64,000 bases of DNA from DATLNF01 sp963765815 (GTDB lineage: Bacteria; Actinomycetota; Actinomycetes; BP-191), in the NCBI GenBank assembly GCA_963765815.1, contig CAVXXT010000003.1, forward strand, positions 124,001-188,000, in the 5' to 3' direction. Under the pieces are notes generated by a model that worked only from the letters and a program-made list of their open reading frames with translations, searched no databases and was not told where the DNA came from. Positions 26,893 to 40,224 of this stretch are shown piece after piece. The stretch's first letter is position 1, and each line of letters starts with the position of its first letter. The position numbers were made by a program, and so were the translations under genes.

Positions 26893-27231
26893 GTGGCCAC
26901 CGTCGAGGAGTGCCAGACCGCGCTCCGCAACCTGGGCGCGCTGCTCGGGTCGGTCGACTCGGACACCAAGAGGAAGCACGTCCTCGACCGCTCCATCGCG
27001 TGTCGGGTGAAGGACCTGGACACGACGTTCCGGGGCGAGCTCCGCGGGGGCGAGCTGCACGACATCCGGACCGGCGACGGCGACGGCGCGCAGATCCGCC
27101 TGCAGGTCTCGAGCGACGACCTGGTCGCCCTCACCGAGGGCCGGCTCTCCTTCCCTGTGGCCTGGGCCACCGGCAAGCTGCGGATCGACGCGAGCATCAG
27201 CGACATGCTCAAGCTCCGCTCGCTGCTCTAG
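26893..27231 (+). CDS. SCP2-fold sterol-carrier-like protein
   Basis: 112 residues on the plus strand, the only gene so oriented between 13 and 28 kb. The sequence fits the SCP2 fold: FRGELRGGELHDIRTGDG, IRLQVSSDDLVALTEGRLSF, AWATGKLRIDASISDMLKL, the last being the typical SCP2 ending. Members bind hydrophobic ligands; the ligand is unknown. GTG start at 26893 with a strong AAGGAGA five to ten bases upstream. Its stop overlaps the stop of the converging HAD gene. Confidence 0.8.
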   Translation: MATVEECQTALRNLGALLGSVDSDTKRKHVLDRSIACRVKDLDTTFRGELRGGELHDIRTGDGDGAQIRLQVSSDDLVALTEGRLSFPVAWATGKLRIDASISDMLKLRSLL

Positions 27232-28175
27232 CTCGAGTACGTCCAGAGCGCGCCGAGCTCGGCGCGCAGGTCGGACAGCGCGTCGGCCGGCGGGTGCGCG
27301 ACGAGCAATCCGGAGAGGTCGGCGGCGACATACGTCGGCCGCTGCGTCGGTGGCGCCGACCGGAGCAGCTCGACGTCGGTCACGCCGGAGAGCACGAGCA
27401 GGCTGGCGCAGCCGGCCCGGTGTGCTCCCTCGATGTCGGTGTCCAGCCGGTCGCCGACGACCAGCGGCCGTCGAGCGCCCACCCGCTCGATCGACTCGCG
27501 GTGCAAGGCGAGCTCGGGCTTCCCGGCGACGAGGGGGGTACGGCCCGTGGCCACCTCGAGCGCGGCGACGAATGCGCCGTTGCCCGGCAGCTGACCGCGC
27601 GGACCCGGCATCGTGGCGTCGAGGTTGGCGGCGACCCACAGCGCGCCGGCCCGGATGGCGAGCGCCGCTTCGGCGAGGTCGGCGTACGACGTGCTCGCGG
27701 TGTAGCCCTGCACCACGGCGTCGGGTGCGTCATCGGCACTCTGGACGACCTCGAAGCCGACCAGTGCCAGTGCGGACAGCAGCCCATCGCCGCCGACGAC
27801 CAGGACCCGGCTGCCGCGCGGCAGGTGGTCGCTCACGACGCGAGCAGCGGCCTGCGCGGCCGTCGCCACCTCCTCCGCGGACGCCGGGACCCCCAGCTCG
27901 GTGAGGTGAGCGGCGACGACGTCCGGCGTACGCGACGCGTTGTTGGTGACGAAGGCGATGCGCATCCCGCGTTCGCGGGCGGCGCGAAGCGAGTCGGCCG
28001 CGCCGGGCACCGCAGCCGCGCCGACGTAGACGACCCCGTCCAGGTCGACGAGCGCGGCGTCGTAGGCCTCGGCCAGCGGGACCTCGGACGGGGCCGACCA
28101 CGCTCCCGCGGTCACGGCACGCGGGTCGTGGCCGAGCAGCTCACTTCTGGGCGGCGAGAGTCGCGCGGGCGCCAC
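27228..28175 (-). CDS. HAD-superfamily (class IIA) phosphatase
   Basis: 315 residues as drawn. Motif I is DLDGVVYVG, motif II FVTNNASR, then PLVAGKPE and the motif IV acid pair GDRLDTDIEGAHRAG, the NagD/4-nitrophenylphosphatase subgroup. Substrate unknown. Start is uncertain: GTG at 28175 overlaps the TPR gene by 35 bases, and a GTG at 28115 would remove 20 weakly conserved residues. Synteny with Rv1691-1692 (TPR then HAD). Confidence 0.85.
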   Translation of the reverse strand: MAPARLSPPRSELLGHDPRAVTAGAWSAPSEVPLAEAYDAALVDLDGVVYVGAAAVPGAADSLRAARERGMRIAFVTNNASRTPDVVAAHLTELGVPASAEEVATAAQAAARVVSDHLPRGSRVLVVGGDGLLSALALVGFEVVQSADDAPDAVVQGYTASTSYADLAEAALAIRAGALWVAANLDATMPGPRGQLPGNGAFVAALEVATGRTPLVAGKPELALHRESIERVGARRPLVVGDRLDTDIEGAHRAGCASLLVLSGVTDVELLRSAPPTQRPTYVAADLSGLLVAHPPADALSDLRAELGALWTYSS

Positions 28176-28593
28176 GGAGGGCCTGCGCGTAGTGGCTGAT
28201 GTCCGGGCGCATCGCGGCCGCCAGCGCGAGGTGCTCGACCGCCTTCGTCAGATCCCCGGTGCGCGCGGCGGACAGGCCGAGGCCGAACTGCGCGTAGTCG
28301 TCGGCCGGGTTGACGTTGATGATCCACTCGAAGGTGTCGCGCGCCTCGGCGTACATCCCCGCGTCGAACTGCGCGCGAGCGAGCGCCTCGCGGACGCTGC
28401 GGGACTCCGGCTCGTCGCTGACGACGCGCTTGAGCAGCTCGATCGCGGGGTGCGGGCTGCCGGCGTCGACGAGCTCGACCGCCCGCTGGAACCAGTCGTA
28501 GGCCTCGCCGCGCGGGAGGACGTCGGGAGGAGGCGGCTCGAGGTCGGCGTAGGGGTGCGGGGGCGGGGTGTCGTCGTCGTCGTCGTAGGCCAC
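28141..28593 (-). CDS. Tetratricopeptide-repeat protein
   Basis: 150 residues. An acidic/proline-rich start (DDDDDTPPPHPYADLEPPPP) precedes about three TPR units: AYDWFQRAVELVDAGSPHPA, REALARAQFDAGMYAEARDT, and AQFGLGLSAARTGDLTKAVE. Probably a cytoplasmic scaffold; its partner is unknown. Equivalent in position to Rv1691. It diverges from the DUF1015 gene across a ~68-base region. Confidence 0.8.
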   Translation of the reverse strand: MAYDDDDDTPPPHPYADLEPPPPDVLPRGEAYDWFQRAVELVDAGSPHPAIELLKRVVSDEPESRSVREALARAQFDAGMYAEARDTFEWIINVNPADDYAQFGLGLSAARTGDLTKAVEHLALAAAMRPDISHYAQALRGARATLAAQK

Positions 28594-28661
28594 TGCGCAC
28601 TCGCCTCCTCGTGCATCTCGTCGTTCCCGTGGTCGTCGGGCTGCTCGCTACGATCGGCTGC

Positions 28662-29975
28662 ATGGCCCCGCAGACAGAATCCCAGCCGTCCGGTGTTCCC
28701 GTCCCGCCGGGCCTCGTGCTCGCTCCCTTCCGTGCCCTGCGCTACGACGAAGCGGTGGCCGGCCCGCTCGCCTCTCTGCCGTCTCCACCGTACGACGTCA
28801 TCGACGAGGCAGGGGTGACGGCGTACGAGGAGGCCAGCCCCTACAACGTCGTGCGGGTCATCCTGCCACGGGGCCCGGAGAGCGGAGCGGGCAACCGGTA
28901 CGCCGCCGCCGCCGCCCAGCTCGCGGCGTGGAGATCCGCCGGCGTCCTGCGGCCGGACGCGGAGCCCGCGCTCTACGTCTACGAGATGCGCGACGGCGAT
29001 CACGTCCAGCGCGGCCTGCTCGGCGCCCTCGCGCTGCGCGACCCCGACCAGGGCGTCGTCCTCCCCCACGAGAACGTCATGGCCGGGCCGGTCTCCGACC
29101 GGCTGCTGCTCACCGAGGCGACCGAGTGCAACACCGAGCCGATCTTCCTGATCTACGACGGCGGCGGGTTCGCGTCGGCCGTGGTGAGCGACGTCGCCGG
29201 GCAGCCGCCGATCGCGGAGACGACGACCGAGGACGGCATCGCGCACCGGCTCTGGTCGGTCACCGACCCGGACATCCTGGCGGGCATCGCCGGCGACCTG
29301 CTGACCCGCTCGGCGGTGATCGCGGACGGTCATCACCGCTACGCCAACTTCCGCCAGCACCAGGCGGCGATGCATGCGAGCGGCCGTGGCGCCGGGCCGT
29401 GGGACCACGGCTTCGCGCTGCTCGTCGACGCGACGGCCTTCGGGCCGCAGGTGCACGCGATCCACCGGGTTGTCGCGTCGCTTCCCGTGGCCGACGCCGT
29501 CGAGCGCTCCCGCAGCGCGTTCGAGGTGACGCCTCTCGACGGGACGCTGGACGACGCGCTCGCGATGCTGTCCGCTGCCGGCAAGGCGGGTCCGGCGTAC
29601 GTCGTCAGCGACGGCGCCCAGCGTTGGCTGCTGGCCGAGCCTGACCGGGAGGCCGTCGACGCGCACGTGCCGGCCGACCGGTCGGCGGCCTGGCGTGGGC
29701 TCGACGTCACGGTCGCCCACCACGCGCTGATCCAGCAGCTGTGGGGGGTCCACGACGACGAGCACACGGTGGGCTACCGGCACGACGCCCCGGCGGCCGA
29801 GGCGGCGGCCGTCGCCTCAGGCGGCACCGCGCTGCTGCTGAACCCGACGCCGGTGGACGCCCTCATCGCCGTCGCGACCGCTCGGGAGCGGATGCCCCGG
29901 AAGTCCACGTTCTTCACGCCGAAGCCCCGGACCGGGCTGGTCATGCGGGCGTACGCCGACGCGGGGGATTTCTGA
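28662..29975 (+). CDS. DUF1015 family protein
   Basis: About 437 residues. Family landmarks: LVLAPFRALRYDE, SPPYDVIDEAGVTAYEEASP, NVVRVILPRG, a VIADGHHRYANFRQHQ motif with two adjacent histidines, and a C-terminal MPRKSTFFTPKPRTGLVMR. The reaction of this widespread family is not established to my knowledge. ATG at 28662 is chosen; the frame opens earlier (GTG at 28611) but adds a hydrophobic segment not expected. A TACGAT -10-like element ends seven bases before the ATG, suggesting a leaderless or nearly leaderless transcript. Confidence 0.8.
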   Translation: MAPQTESQPSGVPVPPGLVLAPFRALRYDEAVAGPLASLPSPPYDVIDEAGVTAYEEASPYNVVRVILPRGPESGAGNRYAAAAAQLAAWRSAGVLRPDAEPALYVYEMRDGDHVQRGLLGALALRDPDQGVVLPHENVMAGPVSDRLLLTEATECNTEPIFLIYDGGGFASAVVSDVAGQPPIAETTTEDGIAHRLWSVTDPDILAGIAGDLLTRSAVIADGHHRYANFRQHQAAMHASGRGAGPWDHGFALLVDATAFGPQVHAIHRVVASLPVADAVERSRSAFEVTPLDGTLDDALAMLSAAGKAGPAYVVSDGAQRWLLAEPDREAVDAHVPADRSAAWRGLDVTVAHHALIQQLWGVHDDEHTVGYRHDAPAAEAAAVASGGTALLLNPTPVDALIAVATARERMPRKSTFFTPKPRTGLVMRAYADAGDF

Positions 29976-30017
29976 CGTTTGCCCGCGGCGCCCGCCGATC
30001 ACGGCGACGATGGGGGC

Positions 30018-30299
30018 ATGCCCGGCGACTTCCGCGTGACCACGGACATGGTTCAGCGGGAGATGCTCGTGACCTGCGAGCCGTGCCAGGAGTCGATCCA
30101 CATCGGCCTGGCCGCCGACGGATTCACCCGCCTGCTCGCCCTCTTCGCCGCGCGGCACGACCACGGGGAGGGTGCCGAGCAGCGGATCGAGCTGCGCCCG
30201 CTGCGGATCGTCGCGGACCAGCCGGCCGAGACGTCAGCCCGCCGCCCGAACCCGCCGGACGCTGGCGACTTCGACCTCGGTGCGGCTCGCGGCACCTGA
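30018..30299 (+). CDS. Small unknown protein with one CxxC
   Basis: 93 residues, no family recognised. It has a single CEPC pair near residue 17, a helical segment (IGLAADGFTRLLALFAARHD) and a histidine-containing DHGEGAEQ stretch, which could support metal binding. ATG at 30018 is preceded by GGGGG. The last 66 bases overlap the 3' end of the converging SSB-like gene, so the final ~20 residues are encoded antisense to it. Confidence 0.5.
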   Translation: MPGDFRVTTDMVQREMLVTCEPCQESIHIGLAADGFTRLLALFAARHDHGEGAEQRIELRPLRIVADQPAETSARRPNPPDAGDFDLGAARGT

Positions 30300-30593
30300 C
30301 CCGCCCCGCCAGAACCGTCGGCGCAGGGCGCCGGTCACCTCGAGCACGTCGTCGGCACTCCACTTCGCGGCAGATCGCCGGACGTCGGCGCGGAAGCTGG
30401 CGCAGTCGATCGTGTCGACCGACGGTGCGCCGGCCCGCGGCGAGGGCGGCCGGCGTACGACGAGCCGCCAGGTGACCATCGCGTCGCCGCTCGGGAGCAC
30501 GCGCTCCTCCGCCGGCGCGGAGAGCCGGCCGACCAGGCTCACCTCGTTGTGGGCATGACTGTCGGCGGACGCTGCGTCCTTTGCTCGGGCCAT
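30234..30593 (-). CDS. Single-stranded DNA-binding (OB-fold) protein, short paralogue
   Basis: 119 residues with the SSB OB-fold core: NEVSLVGRLSAPAEERVLPS, MVTWRLVVRRP, IDCASFRADVRRSA, DDVLEVTGALRRRFWR. It lacks the acidic C-terminal tail (DDxPF) used by the main SSB to recruit partners, so it is likely a secondary SSB-like protein rather than the replication SSB. It diverges from the MBL-fold gene and converges on the CxxC gene. Confidence 0.8.
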   Translation of the reverse strand: MARAKDAASADSHAHNEVSLVGRLSAPAEERVLPSGDAMVTWRLVVRRPPSPRAGAPSVDTIDCASFRADVRRSAAKWSADDVLEVTGALRRRFWRGGSGAASRTEVEVASVRRVRAAG

Positions 30594-30704
30594 CGCCGGT
30601 CCTCTCTCGACGGGTCCGGCGGCGCGCCGGCTGCGGCCTAGGATGCGGCGCGGCGGGGCGCTCGTGGGGCCGGCGCGAACGATCCGTGGATGACGGGAGG
30701 CAGC

Positions 30705-31697
30705 GTGGCCGTATCCGCGACGACCACCGACCTCGGCGCCGGGGTCTACCAGATCGACACCCTGATGTCCGGCTACTCGGGCATCACGGCCGGCTACCTC
30801 GTCCTCGGCGAGCGGCCGTGCCTGGTCGAGACCGGCACCGCGCGCTCGGCGCCCGTCGTCCGCGCGGCGCTGACCGCGCTCGGCGTCGGCCCGGAGACCT
30901 GGCGACGGTCGTGGTCACCCACATCCACCTCGACCACGCCGGCGGCGTCGGCGACATCGCCGCGGCGTACCCGAGCGCCGAGGTCGTCGTGCACGAGAAG
31001 GGCGCCCGGCACCTCGTCGACCCCAGCACGGCTGATGGACAGCGCCCGGCGGGTGTACGGCTCGTTGATGGACGACGTGTTCGGGCTGCTGCAGCCGACC
31101 GACCGGAGCCCGGGTGCGCGCGGTCGGGGACACCGGCGGATCGACCTCGGCGGCGGCCGGCGCTGCGGGCCGTTCTACTCCCCCGGGCACGCCAAGCACC
31201 ACCTCGGGCTGCTCGACTCGACACCGGCGACCTCTATGTCGGCGACGCGGCGGGCATCTACATCCCGGAGCGCGGACGTGCTCGGCCCGCGACTCCGCCC
31301 CCGGACTTCGACCTCGACGTCGCGCTCGCAGTCGTTGTCGCTGTTCGCGTCCGTCGCGCCGCGCCGGCTGCTGTTCAGCCACTACGGACCGGTCACGGAC
31401 GTCGCCGGCACGCTCGATCGCAGCGCCGAGGAGCTGCGGCTGTGGGTCGAGCTGGTCCGCACCGCGCGCAGTGACCGGCTCGACCTCGACCACGCGGTCG
31501 CGATGGTCCGGGAGCGCACCGCCGAGAGGTACGCCGCGGTGCGCGACGACCCCGAGCTCGAGGAGAAGTTCGAGGGGCTCAACTCGATCGCGGCCAACCT
31601 GGTCGGCATCAACCGCTGGCTGGACCGGGTCGACGGCACGGCGCACGACTTCGGCGACCCATCGGCGGTGTCCGGGCCGCGACCGCCGATCGGCTAG
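30705..31697 (+). pseudogene. MBL-fold metallo-hydrolase, broken by about seven single-base indels
   Basis: Conserved segments of one metallo-beta-lactamase-fold protein are spread over all three plus frames: start DLGAGVYQIDTLMSGYSGIT; metal site VVVTHIHLDHAGGVGDI in a second frame from about 30895; RLMDSARRVYGSLMDDVFGL back in the first; FYSPGHAKHHLGLLDS, then DTGDLYVGDAAGIYIPERG and PDFDLDVAL in another, and finally LFASVAPRRLLFSHYGPVTD to the end. Indels map near 30895, 31025, 31107, 31133, 31217, 31280 and 31330. Each break is repaired by one base, so a consensus error is likelier than decay. Start GTG 30705 has GGGAGG upstream; ATG 30690 is the alternative. Confidence 0.75.
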
Positions 31698-32992
31698 AGC
31701 TCGGTCAGCCGCTCGACCGCGTCGGTGGTGTCCTCCTCGTCGACGGTCACCACGGCCTGGAACCACTCGCGCGCGTCGTCGCGCCGGCCGGCCGCGAGCA
31801 GCGCGTCGGCGTAGGCGTACCAGAGGCGCGGAGTCCACTCCTGGACGGCGTCGTCGTCGAGCTCCGGTCCCTGCAGGGCGAGCACGGCAGCGTCGGGCTG
31901 ACCGAGGTCGCGACGGGCGCCTGAGGCGACGATCGACAGCTCGACCTTGGTGGCCCGGTCGAGGGTCTTGGCCATCGGGTCGGCCGCCACGGCAAGCGCG
32001 CGGTCGGGCCGGCCGAGGCCGCGCTCGCAGTCCGCGAGCAGCGGCAGGTGCTCCGCGCTGCCGGTGATGCGCCGGGCGGCCCGCAGCTCGGCGAGCGCCA
32101 CTGCGTAGTCGCCGGCGGCGTACGCCGCGACGCCGACAGCCTCGCGCACCTCGCCCACGCGGCCGGCGAAGGCCTTGGCGGCCAGCGCGTGCTGGTAGGC
32201 CAGCGCCGGGTCGTCGTCGAGCAGCTGCCCGGCGGCGACCAGATGGCCGGCGACCAGGTCCGCCTGCGCCAGCGAGCGGAGCGCGCGGCGTACGGCCGGG
32301 TCGAGCAGTCGGGGGTCGGCGTCGGCCGGCACCGGCAGCGCCGGGGGGCGCGGCCGGCGAGAGACGAAGGGCGTGTAGCCCTCGCGCTCCGCGCGCCGAG
32401 CCGGCGACGAGCCCGTCCGCGGGGCCGAGGAACCGGTCCGCGGAGCAGCCGCACCCGTCCGCGGAGCAGCGGAGCCGGTCCGCGGAGCAGCGGAGCCGGT
32501 CCGCGGAGCAGACGAGCCCGTCCGCGGAGCAGCGGAGCCGGTCCGCGGAGCAGCGGAGCCGGTCCGCGGAGCAGCGGAGCCGGTCCGCGGAGCAGCGGAG
32601 CCGGTCCGCGGAGCAGAGGAGCCGGTCCGCGGAGCAGCGGAGCCGGTCCGCGGAGCAGCGGAGCCGGTCCGCGGAGCAGACGAGCCCGTCCGCGGAGCAG
32701 CGGAGCCAGTGCGCGGAGCAGAGGAGCCAGTGCGCGGAGCAGAGGAGCCAGTGCGCGGGGCGGATGAACGCGGAGCACCGGCGCCGGTGTCGCGGGGCTT
32801 CCCGCGGCCGGCGTCTCCCGATGTCGGCTGGCCGGCCTTGGCGCCGCGAGGCGACCAGCTCTTGCCGGCGGCGGCCTGCCCGCCCGAGCCCGGCGTGGCC
32901 TTGCGGGCGCCCGATGGAGGCGTGCCGGTCGTCCGCGGCGTGCCCTTCCGGCCGCCGGTGGGCTGACCGCTCGAACGGGGACGGGGCGGCAC
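31694..32992 (-). CDS. TPR-like protein with 17 tandem 7-residue repeats
   Basis: About 432 residues. The N-terminal ~75 residues are basic and Gly/Pro/Ser-rich. Residues ~76-195 are 17 near-perfect copies of S(S/A)APRTG. After a short RR-rich linker the C-terminal ~225 residues are helical and TPR-like (LLDPAVRRALRSLAQADLVA, AYAAGDYAVALAELRAARR, LLADCERGLGRPDRALAVA, WYAYADALLAAGRRDDAREW). GTG at 32992 is preferred (AAGGAG six bases upstream); a TTG at 33028 would overlap the rRNA-operon terminator tail. The repeat part is expected to be disordered and basic. It ends sharing CTAG with the MBL-fold gene. Confidence 0.75.
   Translation of the reverse strand: MPPRPRSSGQPTGGRKGTPRTTGTPPSGARKATPGSGGQAAAGKSWSPRGAKAGQPTSGDAGRGKPRDTGAGAPRSSAPRTGSSAPRTGSSAPRTGSAAPRTGSSAPRTGSAAPRTGSAAPRTGSSAPRTGSAAPRTGSAAPRTGSAAPRTGSAAPRTGSSAPRTGSAAPRTGSAAPRTGAAAPRTGSSAPRTGSSPARRAEREGYTPFVSRRPRPPALPVPADADPRLLDPAVRRALRSLAQADLVAGHLVAAGQLLDDDPALAYQHALAAKAFAGRVGEVREAVGVAAYAAGDYAVALAELRAARRITGSAEHLPLLADCERGLGRPDRALAVAADPMAKTLDRATKVELSIVASGARRDLGQPDAAVLALQGPELDDDAVQEWTPRLWYAYADALLAAGRRDDAREWFQAVVTVDEEDTTDAVERLTEL
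32408..32770. repeat. 21-base tandem repeat array, 17 copies
   Basis: Head-to-tail units of 21 bases with the core GGTCCGCGGAGCAGCGGAGC, many identical, a few with a GAG or GACGAG variant and the distal copies diverged (CAGTGCGCGGAGCAG). The unit length is a multiple of three, so copy-number change keeps the frame; each unit encodes one heptad of the minus-strand protein. Identical copies point to recent amplification. Confidence 0.9.
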
Positions 32993-33030
32993 GACGAGCT
33001 CCTTCGGATCGGGAATTCGGGAAAGCAAAT

Positions 33031-33068
33031 ACTTCGAGGGCCACCCAGTAATGGGTGACCCTCGAAGT
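33031..33068 (-). terminator. rRNA-operon terminator
   Basis: Hairpin just after 5S rRNA: ten paired bases (ACTTCGAGGG with CCCTCGAAGT), one mismatch, six more pairs (CACCCA/TGGGTG) and a GTAA loop. On the minus strand it is followed by ATTTGCTTTCC, a partly U-rich tail. Confidence 0.85.
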
Positions 33069-33076
33069 GAAGATGT

Positions 33077-33194
33077 CCGGCGGCGTCCTACTCTCCCACA
33101 CCAGTCTCCAGTGCAGTACCATCGGCGCTGAGAGGCTTAGCTTCCGGGTTCGGAATGGGACCGGGCGTTTCCCTCTCGCTATGGCCGCCGAAAC
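33077..33194 (-). rRNA. rrf: 5S ribosomal RNA
   Basis: About 118 bases, read on the minus strand from GTTTCGGCGGCCATAGCGAG to a GGACGCCGCCGGA end. Contains the universal CCCATTCCGAACCCGGAAG loop. Ends are approximate by a few bases. Confidence 0.95.
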
Positions 33195-33238
33195 TCTATT
33201 GAGTTGTGGTCGCAGTTCCCGACCGTCACTCGGGAACC

Positions 33239-33253
33239 GCACAGTGGACGCGA
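33239..33253 (-). other. 3' arm of the 23S processing stem
   Basis: Fifteen bases in the 23S-5S spacer that are the exact reverse complement of 36405-36419 just before the 23S 5' end. In the pre-rRNA they would pair and bring the 23S ends together, the usual RNase III substrate. Confidence 0.7.
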
Positions 33254-33267
33254 AGTATGTTTGTGGT

Positions 33268-38282
<5,015 letters not shown>

Positions 38283-38607
38283 TGTCTATGACCACTCCGT
38301 CCGCCGTAACCGGCGTGCGGTGAGGTGACACAGGAGCCGGTCCCCCTGGCGAGGGGAACCGGAAGGTGAGGCCTCCCCGCCAAGGGAGGCCTCGATCCTG
38401 GACTCGATCAGACGAGGTACTGACATACCTCTTCTTTTCTTGTCCAAAGGAATCCTCAGATCGGCGTGACGACCCACCCGGACGGGTAGGAGCCACCCCG
38501 ATCGCACGAGGTTTTTTGGCACTGACTTTTGGCACGCTGTTGAGTTCTCAAGGTACGGGCGCGCACCTCGGCCGAGCCGTTGGGCTGGCCGTGGGGCAAC
38601 CTGCGTA
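38283..38607 (-). other. rRNA leader with antitermination-type elements
   Basis: Transcribed leader of about 325 bases, free of genes. It holds the CCTTGAGAACTCAACAG element (complement near 38541-38560), matching the copy before 23S and known from other actinobacterial rRNA leaders, and a strong hairpin GAGGCCTCCC / GGGAGGCCTC (38368-38377 with 38384-38393). These are the expected boxA/boxB-like signals for rRNA antitermination and RNase III processing; the assignment is by position and similarity. Confidence 0.6.
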
Positions 38608-38636
38608 ACGTTAGTCCGATCGACGCTCCGTGTCAA
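38608..38636 (-). promoter_or_regulatory. Promoter of the rRNA operon
   Basis: On the minus strand a perfect -35 TTGACA (38636-38631), a 17-base spacer and a -10 TAACGT (38613-38608), about 325 bases before 16S. The consensus -35 and the position make this the likely main promoter. Confidence 0.8.
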
Positions 38637-38637
38637 A

Positions 38638-38651
38638 GACACTTCAGTGTC
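38638..38651. promoter_or_regulatory. 14-base palindrome directly upstream of the rRNA -35
   Basis: GACACTTCAGTGTC is a perfect palindrome starting one base upstream of the -35 region. It could be a protein-binding operator or activator site for rRNA transcription; no regulator is implied by the sequence. Confidence 0.45.
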
Positions 38652-38800
38652 AGATCGGGCTCACCTCATGGCTCTCCCGGCCCTACCCGCAGTCGATCCT
38701 GCGCGCGGTGCCGCGGAGGTGGAGGTGGCCTGCGGACCGGCCGTGGTGCGTCCGGTGTCCCGTGGGCGAAGGCGAACTCTAGGGGCGGCGAACCGGAGCG

Positions 38801-40084
38801 TCAAATCGACGTCTCCGCGCCCACCGTCACCAGGCCGTAGCTGCGCTTGCCGACCCGCAGGACGAGGTAGCGGCCATGCATCAGATCCGCGTCCGACGGT
38901 GTGTACGTCGGGTCCGCCACCCGCTCGCCGTTGAGGTAGACGCCGCCCTGAGCGACCCGGCTGCGTGCGTCGGAGGTGGACTTGCACAGCGTCAGCTCGA
39001 CCAGCAGGGCCGGCAGCGGCGGGATGTCCCGCTGCAGCAGGTTCAGGGCGGGCGCGCCGGCGAGCGCGTCGGCCAGGGACTCCGGCGGGAGCGAGCGCAC
39101 GTCGCCGGAGCCGAACAGCGCCTCGGTCGCTGCGAGCACGCCGTCCAGGGCCGCCCGGCCGTGCACGAGCTCGGTCAGCTCCTCGGCGAGGGCCCGCTGC
39201 GCCTCACGAGCGTGCGGTCGGGCCGCGGTCGCCTCGGCCAGCGCCTCGATCTCTGCGCGGCTGCGCAGGCTGAAGATCTTCAGCCACGGCACGACGTCGC
39301 GGTCCTCGGCGTTGATCCAGTACTGGAAGAACGCGTAGGGCGATGTCATCTCCGGATCGAGCCAGACGGTGCCAGACTCGGTCTTCCCGAACTTCGTCCC
39401 GTCGGCCTTGGTGATGAGCGGCGTCGCCAACGCGTGCGCGGTGTCCCCGGTCACCCGGTGCACAAGGTCGAGCCCTGCGGTGAGGTTGCCCCACTGGTCG
39501 CTGCCGCCGGTCTGCAGGCGGCACCCGTGCCGGCGGAAGAGCTCCAGGAAGTCCATCGCCTGGAGGATCTGGTAGCTGAACTCGGTGTAGCTGATGCCGC
39601 TGTCGGACTCCAGTCGAGCGGACACCGCTTCCTTGGCGAGCATCTTGTTCACACGGAAGTGCTTGCCGACGTCCCGGAGCAGCTCAATTGCCGACACCTC
39701 AGCTGTCCAGTCGAGGTTGTTGACCATGGTCGCCGCGAACGGTCCGTCGAACTCGAGCAGCCGCTCGATCTGTGATCGCAACCGAGCCACCCACGCTCCG
39801 ACCAGCTCCGGGTCGTTGAGGGTTCGCTCCGCGCTCGGCTTGGGGTCGCCGATGAGCCCGGTCGCACCCCCTACGAGCGCGATCGGCCGGTGACCGGCAA
39901 GCTGCAGCCGACGCATGGTCAGCAGCTGCACCAGGCTGCCGGTGTGCAGACTCGGTGCCGTCGGGTCGAACCCGCAGTAGAAGGTGACCTCTCCCGCCGT
40001 GAGCGCGGCACGAAGGGCGTCGCGGTCAGTCGCCTCGGCGACTAGGCCGCGCCACTCGAGGTCGGCGAGGACGTCGTCAGACAT
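38801..40084 (-). CDS. tyrS: Tyrosyl-tRNA synthetase
   Basis: Charges tRNA-Tyr. 427 residues. The class I HIGH-type motif appears as PTAPSLHTGSL (residues about 41-51), the tyrosine-binding YTEFSYQILQAMDF and GGSDQWGN motifs follow, and the KMSKS loop reads KFGKT. The C-terminal S4 domain (SDARSRVAQGGVYLNGERV) binds tRNA. ATG start. Lies ~165 bases downstream of the divergently considered rRNA promoter region, both on the minus strand, with no T-box visible. Confidence 0.96.
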   Translation of the reverse strand: MSDDVLADLEWRGLVAEATDRDALRAALTAGEVTFYCGFDPTAPSLHTGSLVQLLTMRRLQLAGHRPIALVGGATGLIGDPKPSAERTLNDPELVGAWVARLRSQIERLLEFDGPFAATMVNNLDWTAEVSAIELLRDVGKHFRVNKMLAKEAVSARLESDSGISYTEFSYQILQAMDFLELFRRHGCRLQTGGSDQWGNLTAGLDLVHRVTGDTAHALATPLITKADGTKFGKTESGTVWLDPEMTSPYAFFQYWINAEDRDVVPWLKIFSLRSRAEIEALAEATAARPHAREAQRALAEELTELVHGRAALDGVLAATEALFGSGDVRSLPPESLADALAGAPALNLLQRDIPPLPALLVELTLCKSTSDARSRVAQGGVYLNGERVADPTYTPSDADLMHGRYLVLRVGKRSYGLVTVGAETSI

Positions 40085-40224
40085 GCGGTGGAGCCTAGCG
40101 GCGGACGCGAGCGGCTTTTCGGCGCGCGGCGAATGCGCGGCGAATGCGCCGAAGCGCTGCAGCCCACGGCGTAGCCTCGACCTGGTGCGGCGCTCGGCCG
40201 CCGATGCCGCGGAGGTGGGCCAGG

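Noticed and set aside
30705..31697. Programmed frameshifting in the MBL-fold, argF, pheS or pheT genes
   Set aside because: Breaks are numerous, of both signs and without slippery heptamers or downstream structures; consensus error explains them better.
32408..32770. Possible CRISPR array from the 21-base repeats
   Set aside because: Units are directly adjacent with no unique spacers, are not palindromic, keep a reading frame and encode protein heptads; no cas genes are present.
30915..33242. 775-codon minus-strand open frame running through the 5S rRNA and the heptad gene
   Set aside because: It begins inside rRNA, encodes repetitive CSADRLR-type shadow sequence and is out of phase with the recognisable TPR-like protein.
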